64,000 nt of DNA, from contig NZ_BPIJ01000001.1 of assembly GCF_026004055.1 (NCBI RefSeq), forward strand, positions 1,488,001 through 1,552,000, in the 5' to 3' direction. The notes below the pieces were generated by a model. That model did no database searches, was not told the DNA's origin, and was given only the letters and a program-made list of their open reading frames with translations. Origin of the DNA: Meiothermus sp. (GTDB lineage Bacteria; Deinococcota; Deinococci; Deinococcales; Thermaceae). Shown piece by piece: positions 1-6,782 of the stretch (positions are counted from its first letter, which is position 1; each line of letters starts with the position of its first letter). A program made the position numbers and the translations under genes.

Positions 1-752
1 TGGTCTGGGTGGAGGCTTCCGGGCCCGACCGGGGTGAGCTTCGCGCCTGGCAGGTGCTAAAGCCCCAGCCCACCCCCTGCGCCTTTGAGTGGATTTACTT
101 TGCCCGGGCCGACGCCACCCTAGACGGCATCGCCACCCACCCGGCGCGCGTTCGCATGGGGGAGCGGCTGGCCCAGGAGGCCCCCGCCCAGGCCGACGTG
201 GTGGTGCCGGTGCCGGACTCAGGGATAGGGGCGGCCATCGGCTACAGCCGGGCCTCGGGGATTCCTTTTGACTATGGCCTGCACAAAAACCCCTACGCGG
301 GGCGCACCTTCATCCAGCCCACCCAGGAGATGCGCGACCTGAAGGTACGGCTCAAGCTGGCCGCCACCCCGGCGGTAGCGGGCAAGCGGGTGGTGCTGGT
401 GGACGACTCCATTGTGCGGGGCACCACCTCGGGGCGCATTGTCCAGCTTTTGCGTGAGGCCGGGGCCACCGAGGTGCACGTGCGCATCTCCTCGCCGCCC
501 ATCCGGTTTCCTTGCTACTACGGCATCGACACCGCCGCCCGCAAGGAACTGGTGGCCGCTACCCACTCGGTGGAGGAGATTCGCGCCCTGATTGGGGCCG
601 ACTCGCTGGCCTTCCTGAGCGAACCAGGTGTGCGCGAGGCCATTGGCGGGCCGGTCTGTCTGGCTTGCTTCAACGGGCAGTACCCGGCGGGAAAGCCGGA
701 GGAGGAGATGCGCAAGGAGGCGCTCGAGACCGAAGGTGCGAGCGCTCGGTAA
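1..752 (+). CDS. purF: Amidophosphoribosyltransferase, C-terminal part (cut by window edge)
   Basis: This is the first committed enzyme of purine synthesis; it transfers glutamine nitrogen to PRPP. Only the C-terminal phosphoribosyltransferase half is in the window, and the reading frame is open from the left edge, so the glutaminase half lies upstream. The PRPP-binding loop is visible as [14 protein letters not shown] (about nt 388-429). Near the end are two cysteines in GPVCLACF, as in PurF proteins that carry an iron-sulfur cluster. The final residues LETEGASAR are encoded by the first unit of a 74-bp tandem repeat, so the C-terminal tail probably came from repeat DNA. A terminator follows at 994-1024. 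Confidence 0.93.
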   Translation, partial: VWVEASGPDRGELRAWQVLKPQPTPCAFEWIYFARADATLDGIATHPARVRMGERLAQEAPAQADVVVPVPDSGIGAAIGYSRASGIPFDYGLHKNPYAGRTFIQPTQEMRDLKVRLKLAATPAVAGKRVVLVDDSIVRGTTSGRIVQLLREAGATEVHVRISSPPIRFPCYYGIDTAARKELVAATHSVEEIRALIGADSLAFLSEPGVREAIGGPVCLACFNGQYPAGKPEEEMRKEALETEGASAR

Positions 753-976
753 CCCGCCGGGCAATTTATTGAGCTTTACGAAGGTCTCGTCTTACGCTCG
801 AGACCGAAGGTGCGAGCGTCCGGTAACCTGCCAAGCAATTCATGGTGCGCTGCAAGGGTCTTGTCTTACGCTCGAGACCGAAGGTGCGAGCGCTCGGTAA
901 CCCGCTGGGCAATTTATTGAGCTTTACGAAGGTCTCGTCTTACGCTCGAGACCGAAGGTGCGAGCGTCCGGTAAGG
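721..976. repeat. 74-bp tandem repeat, about 3.4 copies, overlapping the purF 3' end
   Basis: Copies begin at 721, 795, 869 and 943, exactly 74 bp apart. Each starts CGCTCGAGACCGAAGGTG and carries an in-frame TAA about 30 bp later. Copies 1 and 3 are almost identical. Copies 2 and 4 share a GCGTCCGG variant where 1 and 3 have GCGCTCGG, giving an A-B-A-B pattern. Inside each unit, GGTCTCG and CGAGACC can pair across the copy boundary, and CGCTCG can pair with CGAGCG, so two mutually exclusive hairpins are possible. The first copy supplies the purF stop codon. Confidence 0.92.
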
Positions 977-993
977 CAAAGAAGGGTAGATAA

Positions 994-1024
994 AAGCCGG
1001 GCGGTGTTTCCACCCGGCTTCTTT
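994..1024 (+). terminator. Intrinsic terminator after purF
   Basis: The 8-bp arms AAGCCGGG (994-1001) and CCCGGCTT (1013-1020) are followed by CTTT. It lies between purF and the convergent CHRD gene and could serve both strands, since A residues precede the left arm. Confidence 0.75.
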
Positions 1025-1029
1025 GGAGG

Positions 1030-1527
1030 CTACATGACTAGAATTTGTCCCCGCAGCTCGCCCGCGCGGAAGGCGGCGGTGTGGATGTCGAAGTAGAGTT
1101 CACCCCGGTATAGGCGGTTGAGGTCGTCAAAGCTCAGCTCGAGCCGATCCGCAAAGGTGGCGCTCCGGCCGTCTGGGGCGCTCGTGACCTTTAGGGCCTG
1201 GAGCAAGGGGCCGTTTTGCCCCCTAGGCCCCCGGTGCAGGTGCACGGCGCTGGTCAGGCGGGCGTTCAGGGCCGGGTCGTCCACCGGGTCGCGGGTGTAG
1301 TCGCGGAAGGGCCCGGCCAGGTTGGCCACCGCCCCCTGGAGGCTCAGGGTAGACCCCACCAGCTCGAGCCGCACCACTGCCAAAGCCGGGGTGTTGGCCG
1401 GGTTGGGCACCACCTCGGCCCCGCTCAGCACCACCACCCGCACCACGCCGGCCCCTCCTTGGGCGCTTCCCAGGCCCAGGGCGACCAGGCTGGCCCCCAG
1501 GCCTCCTATAAACCTTCTACGCTCCAA
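1030..1527 (-). CDS. Exported CHRD-domain protein
   Basis: A 165-residue protein with an N-terminal signal (MERRRFIGGLGASLVALG), Tat-like because of the RRRF run, followed by one CHRD (chordin) domain. Typical CHRD features are the start SGAEVVP, the central VHLHRGPRGQNGP and the end FDIHTAAFRAGELRGQI. Such domains occur in secreted bacterial proteins whose biochemical role is mostly unknown. It is the last gene of the sigma/anti-sigma/ferritin-like operon, 12 bp after the ferritin-like gene, so it is probably induced by the same envelope or oxidative signal. The function is not established. Confidence 0.8.
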   Translation of the reverse strand: MERRRFIGGLGASLVALGLGSAQGGAGVVRVVVLSGAEVVPNPANTPALAVVRLELVGSTLSLQGAVANLAGPFRDYTRDPVDDPALNARLTSAVHLHRGPRGQNGPLLQALKVTSAPDGRSATFADRLELSFDDLNRLYRGELYFDIHTAAFRAGELRGQILVM

Positions 1528-1539
1528 AGCAGCCCTCCT

Positions 1540-2172
1540 TTACTTGCGGATGAAGCCCTGCACAGCCTGGGTGGCCTGCTGGGGGGTAATGGAGACCGCG
1601 AAGGCCCGGCCCACCGGGGTCTGGGGGCCCTCCACCCGCCCGCCTAGGCTCAGCACCGCGTCGCGCAGGAGGGCCAGGTGGGCCTCCTCGTTCATGGCGA
1701 TGCTGGCCGCTGCGGAGAGCACCGCTTTGTTTTGGATGAGGGGGATGGCCCCTAGGTAGGCTCCGGTGAAGGCGGTCTCGAGGGCCACCAGGGTTTCCAG
1801 CACCTTGAGGCGGTTGGCCGAGTTGAACTGCAGCTCGCCGTAGGTGAACTGAGGCCGGGCCACGGGCATGGCGCCAAAGGGGCCCCGGATGGTGTCGGTG
1901 AGGGCCTTGACATGGGCCTCCTCGTGCTTGAGGGCCTCCGCCAGGTAATCCCGGATCTCGCCCGGGAAGCCCACGGTCAGGGCCCGGGTGTAGGCGTCGG
2001 TGGCCAGGTACTCGGCGGTGAGGGCCAGGTTGAGCACATCCAGGTCGCTCACCCCCTGCGACTGGGCCAAGGCCCGGCCCACCAGGGTATGGGCCAGGGC
2101 CGCCGAGACGCCGGCGGCGGTCAAGACCTGCACGAACTTCCTACGGGCCGGGTTTTGGGGTTGCTTTTCCAT
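1540..2172 (-). CDS. Exported ferritin-like domain protein
   Basis: A 210-residue protein. The start is set at 2172 (MEKQPQNPARRKFVQV), which has GGAGG six bases upstream; reading further upstream only shadows the anti-sigma gene. The N-terminus is a Tat-type signal (ARRKFVQVLTAAG). The mature part is helical and carries a duplicated glutamate pattern (LTAEYLATDAY, then EEAHVKAL; ETAFTGAYL, then NEEAHLALL). This is the diiron signature of the ferritin-like family that includes Pfam Ferritin_2. A role in iron or peroxide handling outside the cytoplasm is inferred. A strong hairpin at 2179-2206 contains its ribosome-binding site. Confidence 0.82.
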   Translation of the reverse strand: MEKQPQNPARRKFVQVLTAAGVSAALAHTLVGRALAQSQGVSDLDVLNLALTAEYLATDAYTRALTVGFPGEIRDYLAEALKHEEAHVKALTDTIRGPFGAMPVARPQFTYGELQFNSANRLKVLETLVALETAFTGAYLGAIPLIQNKAVLSAAASIAMNEEAHLALLRDAVLSLGGRVEGPQTPVGRAFAVSITPQQATQAVQGFIRK

Positions 2173-2178
2173 TTTGCA

Positions 2179-2206
2179 CCTCCGCCCTGCTGTTCGCAGG
2201 CGGAGG
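2179..2206 (-). promoter_or_regulatory. Hairpin burying the ribosome-binding site of the ferritin-like gene
   Basis: On the minus strand CCTCCGCC pairs perfectly with GGCGGAGG across a 12-nt loop. The 3' arm contains the GGAGG Shine-Dalgarno sequence lying six bases before the ATG at 2172. Translation of the ferritin-like gene would require this hairpin to open. It could be a thermosensor, a protein-bound operator, or an element opened by ribosomes finishing the anti-sigma gene 45 bp upstream. Confidence 0.6.
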
Positions 2207-2216
2207 GGCATTTGGA

Positions 2217-2843
2217 TTAAGGGGTGGATTGGGGCAGGCCCAGCAGGGTGGTGGGCGCCGGGCTGCCGCCGGGGGGCTCGAGGGAGACCGCCAGGGCCTG
2301 GGCCTCGGGGGGAAGGCGCAGGCTCTTGATGGGGGTGCGGAAGGTGGGCAGGGGCAGCGGGCGGCCCTGGGCCAGCCCCCAGGCCTGGAAGACCTGGCCC
2401 TGGGGGGGCCAGCGATCCAGGAGCACCAAGGCGGCCCGATCCCTCCGCAGGAGAACCCGCCCCACCGCCTGGCCTTTGGGGTCGGCCAGGGTGACCACCT
2501 GGGTCTGGGGGTCGCGCAACGCGAGCAGCCAGTAGGCGCTCCAACCGCCGGTGTAGCCCAGGCCAAGCAAAAGGAGCAGCGCCGCGGCCCGGGCCAGCCA
2601 GACCGAAAGGCCGCGCCGCCGAGGGGGCCGCAGGCGGGCCATGACCTTCTCCTCCAGGCCGGGCGGCACCGGGGCCGGGGGCACCAGGCCGGCCAGGTCG
2701 GCGGCGGTTTCCTGCAGCGCGCGGGCCTCGGCCCAAAGCTCCGGGTAGCGCACCAGGGCGGCCTCGAGCCGCGCCCGCTCCTCGGGGTTTAGCGCCCCCA
2801 GGGCGTACAGCGGCAGAAGTTCGCGCACCTCTTCAGGCTTCAC
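2217..2843 (-). CDS. Anti-sigma factor with one membrane segment (RskA-like)
   Basis: A 208-residue protein, start set at the GTG at 2843, which overlaps the sigma gene by 11 bp and gives VKPEEVRELLPLYALGALN. The N-terminal LLPLYALGAL...EERARLEAAL pattern is typical of RskA-like anti-sigma domains, here without the HxxxCxxC zinc motif. A single hydrophobic segment (WLARAAALLLLLGLGYTGGW) is followed by an extracytoplasmic domain of the RskA type (LLDRWPPQGQVFQAWGL). It should hold the ECF sigma factor inactive at the membrane until a signal releases it. The overlap implies translational coupling. Confidence 0.88.
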   Translation of the reverse strand: MKPEEVRELLPLYALGALNPEERARLEAALVRYPELWAEARALQETAADLAGLVPPAPVPPGLEEKVMARLRPPRRRGLSVWLARAAALLLLLGLGYTGGWSAYWLLALRDPQTQVVTLADPKGQAVGRVLLRRDRAALVLLDRWPPQGQVFQAWGLAQGRPLPLPTFRTPIKSLRLPPEAQALAVSLEPPGGSPAPTTLLGLPQSTP

Positions 2844-3387
2844 GGAGCACCCCCTTGAGCCGCGCAAGCGCCCGCCGGGCCCGGGTCTTCAGGGTGCCCA
2901 GGGGAACGCCCAGCTTTAGCGCGGCCTCCTGATGAGCGTAGCCCTGGTAAAACAGCACCTCGATGACCTCCCGCTCCTCCTCGGGGAGCTGGGCCAGGGC
3001 CTGTTTGAGCCGGATACGGTTCAGATGGCCCTCTTCGTCTAGGCCAGCGCCCGGTAGGTCAAAGGCCTTGGCCTCCTCCTCTTCGGCCTCGAGGGGCTTG
3101 GGGCGGGCCTCCAGACGGCGGATATGGTCTACCGCGGTGTGGTGGGCGATGGCCAGAAGCCAGGCCCGGGCCGAGGCCCGCCGGGGGTCAAAGGTGCGCG
3201 CGTTTTGCCAGACCTTGCTGAAGGCTTCCTGCACCACATCCTCCTGGCTGGCCGAGTCTAGGCCCATGCGCCGGGCCAGCCCCAAAAAGGCCCCCGCGTA
3301 ACGACGAAAGAGCTGTTGTAAGGCGGCCTCTTCGCCCCGGGCTGCCAGGGCCAGCAGCGCTTCGTCGGAGAAGGCCTCGAGGCTCAT
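2833..3387 (-). CDS. ECF-type RNA polymerase sigma factor
   Basis: A 184-residue sigma-70 family ECF factor. Region 2 covers roughly residues 20-90 (FRRYAGAFLGLARRMGLDS, ASQEDVVQEAFSKVW, AWLLAIAHHTAVDHIRR). Region 4 covers roughly 125-180 (LPEEEREVIEVLFYQGYAHQ, LGVPLGTLKTRARRALARL). It is closest in style to SigK/RskA-paired factors. It starts the operon sigma, anti-sigma, ferritin-like, CHRD, and probably activates its own promoter. A 12-bp perfect palindrome, TATGCTAGCATA, lies just upstream. Confidence 0.9.
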   Translation of the reverse strand: MSLEAFSDEALLALAARGEEAALQQLFRRYAGAFLGLARRMGLDSASQEDVVQEAFSKVWQNARTFDPRRASARAWLLAIAHHTAVDHIRRLEARPKPLEAEEEEAKAFDLPGAGLDEEGHLNRIRLKQALAQLPEEEREVIEVLFYQGYAHQEAALKLGVPLGTLKTRARRALARLKGVLREA

Positions 3388-3395
3388 GCAGGGCC

Positions 3396-3407
3396 TATGC
3401 TAGCATA
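3396..3407. promoter_or_regulatory. 12-bp palindrome in the ECF sigma promoter region
   Basis: TATGCTAGCATA is a perfect palindrome 9-20 bp upstream of the sigma gene ATG. It contains TATGCT, the -10 form also seen before ccdA. It may be an operator overlapping the -10, or simply a -10 element that is fortuitously symmetrical. Confidence 0.35.
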
Positions 3408-3459
3408 CGTAAGCGACCCGACTTTTGGTTTCCGCTGTCTGTAGCGTTCTTTAACCTGC

Positions 3460-3465
3460 TACACT
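3460..3465 (+). promoter_or_regulatory. -10 element TACACT for leaderless trpS
   Basis: TACACT ends 7 nt before the GTG start of trpS and there is no Shine-Dalgarno sequence in between, so the mRNA should begin at or next to the start codon. No good -35 box is visible. Confidence 0.55.
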
Positions 3466-3472
3466 ATTCTGC

Positions 3473-4513
3473 GTGAAGCGCGTTTTCTCCGGCTTTCAGC
3501 CCACCGGCGACCTGCACATCGGCAACTACCTGGGCGCGATGGTCAACTACATCGCCCTGGGTGAGAAGCTTGGCCAGGACGCCATCTACTGCATTGTGGA
3601 CTACCACGCCCCTACCAACCCGGCGGCCTACGACAAAGACCTGCTGGCCCAGCGCACCTTTGAGGCAGCCCTGGTGAACATGGCGGCGGGCTTAGACCCC
3701 AACAAGGTAATCCTCTTCGTGCAGTCGCACGTGCCCGAGCACACCGAGCTGGCCTGGATTTTCACCACCCAAACCCCCTACGGCGACCTGACCCGCATGA
3801 CCCAGTTCAAGGACAAGGCTGCCAAGCTCGAGTCGGTTCCGGCGGGGCTGCTCATGTATCCGGTGTTGATGGCCGCCGACATTCTGATCTACAAAGCCGA
3901 TACCGTGCCCGTCGGCGACGACCAGACCCAGCACTTAGAGCTTACCCGCGAAATCGCCCGCCGCTGGAACCTGGAGTACGGCGAAACCTTCCCCGAACCC
4001 AACATTTACCTGAACCCCAACGCTCCCCGCGTACCCGGTATTGATGGCAAGGCCAAAATGTCCAAGAGTGTGGGCAACACCATCGGGCTTCTGGAGGATG
4101 AGGAGAGCATCTGGGCCAAGATTCGCACCATGCCCGACGACCCCGCACGCATCCGTCTCTCCGACCCCGGTGACCCCGAGCGCAGCGTGGTCTTCAAGTT
4201 TTTGCAGTACTTCGCTCCGCCCGAGCTGGTGCAGGTGCTCAAGGAGGAGTACCGCCGCCGTGGCATCGGCACCCTGTTGGTCAAGCAGCTTCTGATGCAG
4301 GAGATGATGAAAACCCTGCGGCCCATCCGCGAGCGGGCCGAGGCGCTTCGGGCAAACCCCGAGCGGGTGCTGGATGCCCTCGAGGACGGGGCCGCCAAGG
4401 CCCGTCGCATCGCCCAGGCCACCATGGAAGAGGTGCGGGAAAAGTTTGGCTTGCTCAGAGCCAGAGGCCAGAGGTCAGGGCTCCGGGAACAGGTGAAGGT
4501 CGCCTCCAAATAA
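3473..4513 (+). CDS. trpS: Tryptophan--tRNA ligase
   Basis: A 346-residue class I aminoacyl-tRNA synthetase that charges tRNA-Trp. The HIGH-type motif is HIGN at residues 15-18, and the KMSKS loop is exact at residues 195-199 (AKMSKSVGNT). The GDDQTQHLELTREIARR segment is typical of bacterial TrpRS. The start is a GTG placed 7 nt after a TACACT -10 box, so translation is probably leaderless. scpA begins 2 bp after the stop codon and is almost certainly co-transcribed. Confidence 0.97.
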   Translation: MKRVFSGFQPTGDLHIGNYLGAMVNYIALGEKLGQDAIYCIVDYHAPTNPAAYDKDLLAQRTFEAALVNMAAGLDPNKVILFVQSHVPEHTELAWIFTTQTPYGDLTRMTQFKDKAAKLESVPAGLLMYPVLMAADILIYKADTVPVGDDQTQHLELTREIARRWNLEYGETFPEPNIYLNPNAPRVPGIDGKAKMSKSVGNTIGLLEDEESIWAKIRTMPDDPARIRLSDPGDPERSVVFKFLQYFAPPELVQVLKEEYRRRGIGTLLVKQLLMQEMMKTLRPIRERAEALRANPERVLDALEDGAAKARRIAQATMEEVREKFGLLRARGQRSGLREQVKVASK

Positions 4514-4515
4514 GC

Positions 4516-5190
4516 ATGATCACCCTCACCTTCGACCGGTTCAGTGGAACGCCCAAAGAGCTTTCCGAGCAGGTACACAAAGGCAAAATTGCCGCCAAAG
4601 ACCTGCCCGTACTCACCCTGACCGAGCAAGCCCTGGCTCAGGTGCAGGCGTTGGGGCTTTCCGAACGGAGCGAGCTCTTGCCCCTCCTGGCCGAGCTGGT
4701 GCTCTTCAAGCTGCGGGCTTTTGCCAAGCGGCCCCAGGTCATGCCGGCCGAAGACGAGGAGGAGGCCCCCGAGGGTGGCCCGGCCTTCCTCGAGACCCTG
4801 ATCGCCCTGGAAGAAGCCATTGCCTTCCTCGAGCAACGCTCGCGCGAACGGGCCCGGGTGCTGCCGGTACCCCCCTCTCCCCTACCCAAAGACCGCCGCC
4901 TGCGGCCCATGCCGCTACAAATGCTGGTTCGGGCCGTCGAACCTTATGCCCGCCGGGCCGAGCTGCACCTGGAGCCCGAGACCTTCGGCCTGCGCGAAGC
5001 CTGGGAGCGCATCAAGGGCTTTTTGTGGGGGATGGGCCGGGCTTTGTTCGGCCACCTGCCTTTTCGCACCTGGGGTGAGCAAACAGTGGCTTTTGCCGCC
5101 TTGCTGGAGGCTAAAAAGCAAGGTGAGGTGGAGCTATTGCAAGAACAAAACTTCGGGGCGCTCGAGGTTGAGCTCAAAAGCGGTTCATGA
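4516..5190 (+). CDS. scpA: Segregation and condensation protein A
   Basis: A 224-residue kleisin subunit of the SMC-ScpA-ScpB condensin, which organises and segregates the chromosome. The N-terminus (MITLTFDRFSGTPKELSEQV) and the helical segment ALGLSERSELLPLLAELVLFKLRAF fit the ScpA N-terminal SMC-neck binding region. The C-terminal FGHLPFRTWGEQTVAFAALLEAKKQGEVELLQEQNFGALEVE is the conserved winged-helix end of ScpA, which binds the SMC head. An acidic linker (EDEEEAPEG) lies between them. It follows trpS with a 2-bp gap; scpB is not in the window. Confidence 0.85.
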   Translation: MITLTFDRFSGTPKELSEQVHKGKIAAKDLPVLTLTEQALAQVQALGLSERSELLPLLAELVLFKLRAFAKRPQVMPAEDEEEAPEGGPAFLETLIALEEAIAFLEQRSRERARVLPVPPSPLPKDRRLRPMPLQMLVRAVEPYARRAELHLEPETFGLREAWERIKGFLWGMGRALFGHLPFRTWGEQTVAFAALLEAKKQGEVELLQEQNFGALEVELKSGS

Positions 5191-5240
5191 ATCCCAGCAG
5201 CCCTCGCCAGAACCGCATTTGTCAGGGTCTCTTGTCACAG

Positions 5241-5263
5241 CGCTCTTCACAGACATGGCCGCC
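5241..5263. repeat. Interspersed 23-bp repeat, copy 1
   Basis: The 23-bp sequence beginning CGCTCTTCACAGAC and ending TGGCCGCC occurs here and at 13252-13274 with one difference (A or G at the 15th base). Both copies sit just downstream of an operon (scpA here, ttrA there). Confidence 0.6.
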
Positions 5264-5282
5264 TGGAAACTCTAAACCCAAG

Positions 5283-5316
5283 CACCCGTGGGCCGGGCCG
5301 GGCCCATGCCTGGGTG
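5283..5316 (+). terminator. GC-rich hairpin after scpA
   Basis: CACCC and TGGGCC pair with GGGCCCA and GGGTG around a small bulge. No T-run follows, so it is a stem-loop that may end or stabilise the trpS-scpA transcript; termination itself is uncertain. Confidence 0.4.
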
Positions 5317-5408
5317 TGTAACATACGTCTGGGATCAGACGCATTCTCGTTTTCATGAGCGACCTCGTCTTTAGAGCGCGATACGATCCATGCGGTGTAG
5401 TGCAAATT

Positions 5409-5437
5409 GCCGCCTACAGCCGTTTGCAGTAGGCGGC
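5409..5437 (-). terminator. Hairpin after the SSB-like gene
   Basis: GCCGCCTAC (5409-5417) pairs with GTAGGCGGC (5429-5437) over an 11-nt loop. On the minus strand it is followed by AATTT, which makes it a weak candidate terminator for the SSB-like gene that ends at 5454. Confidence 0.45.
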
Positions 5438-5453
5438 ATTGGCAAGAAGTGCC

Positions 5454-6182
5454 CTAGGCTGCTTTGGACTTGGCTTTTGCTTTGCCGCTTTTAGGAGCGG
5501 GCTCTCGAGGGCTTTGCTCGAGGGTACGGATGCGGGCCAGGGAGGTCACCCGCTGGACTTCCAAAACGCGCTTGTAGCGTTTGGTTTTGGTCTCTTTGTC
5601 TTCCCAGACTTCGGTTTTGAGCGAGCCCTCCAAAAGTACCTGTGAACCCTTTTTCAGGCCGGCAAACGACACTGCCAGCTCGCGCCAGGCCTCGAGCTCG
5701 AGGTAGTGGTTCTTAGCTTGCCCCGCCTCCCAGCTCGAGAAGCCCAGACCGGCCCTGGCCACCGGGGTTTTCTGCGAGGTCTGGCGAATTTCGGGGTCGG
5801 CGGTTAGGCCCCCCGATACAATCACGCGGTTTTCGGCCCCAAAGAGCACCGGGCCTTTTTCTTCCTGGCGCACATCGGCGTTTTCCAGCTTGAAGAGTTC
5901 TTCGCCCACCAGGCGCAGACGCGAGTTTTTTACTCCATCCGCTTCCCAGGACTCGTAAGCCAGGCGGCCCATGGCCTGATAGGCTTGCCCCTCTACCAGT
6001 TGTTCGGCCCAATGCTCGGCCAGCTTGCCGTAGAAGGTGAGGTCGGCGCGGAAGAAGAGGGCATTCCCGCCGACGGTGCGCTTACCCACGAGGGCGACCT
6101 CGAGCACCGGGGTGCCTTTGGGGGTGTAACGAAGTTCGTGCTTGCTGAGGGCGCCGCTGATGAGGACTAGATTGGTGGACAT
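5454..6182 (-). CDS. Single-stranded-DNA-binding protein paralogue with two OB folds
   Basis: A 242-residue protein with two OB-fold SSB domains in tandem, as in Deinococcus-Thermus SSB. Fold 1 is at about residues 3-100 (NLVLISGALSKHELRYTPKG) and fold 2 at about 116-215 (NRVIVSGGLTADPEIRQTSQ, GSQVLLEGSLKTEVW). Unlike the housekeeping Thermus and Deinococcus SSB, it has no acidic C-terminal tip. It ends in a basic tail (PKSGKAKAKSKAA), so it is unlikely to recruit repair proteins the same way. It is also not flanked by rpsF and rpsR. It is probably a specialised paralogue, perhaps for transformation or plasmid DNA. The ATG has AAGGAG 9 bp upstream. Confidence 0.8.
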   Translation of the reverse strand: MSTNLVLISGALSKHELRYTPKGTPVLEVALVGKRTVGGNALFFRADLTFYGKLAEHWAEQLVEGQAYQAMGRLAYESWEADGVKNSRLRLVGEELFKLENADVRQEEKGPVLFGAENRVIVSGGLTADPEIRQTSQKTPVARAGLGFSSWEAGQAKNHYLELEAWRELAVSFAGLKKGSQVLLEGSLKTEVWEDKETKTKRYKRVLEVQRVTSLARIRTLEQSPREPAPKSGKAKAKSKAA

Positions 6183-6782
6183 TTGGTTCTCCTTGTGCGT
6201 TACGGTCAGATTAGGTTTATGGATGTGGTTTTTGGGTCGAGGGCCGGAAAGCGGCTACAGCCGGACGTACTTTAGGGCTGGGGGTGGGGGGAATACTCGA
6301 GCTGCTCCATGGTTCACTTCCGTTTCGGTCTGCGCCCAAAGGCGCTTTTGCTAGGGGTTTGGGGTTTCGGTCGGCTCGTGAGGTGTGTGTTTCGGTCAGT
6401 TTCTCGGTTCCTTTGCGTTTTGCTTCCTTCCCCCGTTTGGTTGTGGCCAAATCGGATGGTGTAAGGTTACAACATAATCGGACTTTTGTCTAGGGCTTTT
6501 GACCAACACGCAAAAAATGCTGTACAGGTGAGGATTTATCCCGATTTGCAGTCCGATATTTTGTAGCGGTTTACCAGATGTTCGCCGGAGCCAATCCTGT
6601 ATATTCTGTTACGAGCGAAAAGCTCTGGGGGGCCTGGCAAGCCGGGAAGCCATGGCGAGTTTTTCACAATTTGCCGGGTTTAGTAAAAATCAACCGCTTT
6701 TCGCCACCTTCTCTATATATGGCGAGGGAACTCCGGGGGCGATGGCCAAGTTGCAAAAGTGTTGCAGAATAGTTGATGTTTT
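6183..6782. other. 600-bp intergenic region between two divergent genes
   Basis: No convincing gene is seen. The half near the SSB-like gene contains GACCGAAAC three times on the minus strand (6322-6330, 6364-6372 and 6389-6397). The half near the diguanylate cyclase is AT-richer and carries an inverted repeat, ATCGGACT (6477-6484) and AGTCCGAT (6550-6557), plus further CGGAT/ATCCG-like words. These look like regulatory sites for one or both divergent genes. A 77-codon minus-strand frame here is too repetitive to accept. Confidence 0.4.

Noticed and set aside
721-976. CRISPR array
   Set aside because: The 74-bp units are contiguous tandem copies without unique spacers, and no cas genes are near.
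6217-6450. A 77-codon minus-strand frame upstream of the SSB-like gene
   Set aside because: Composition follows the short GACCGAAAC repeats, there is no ribosome-binding site, and no family is recognisable.
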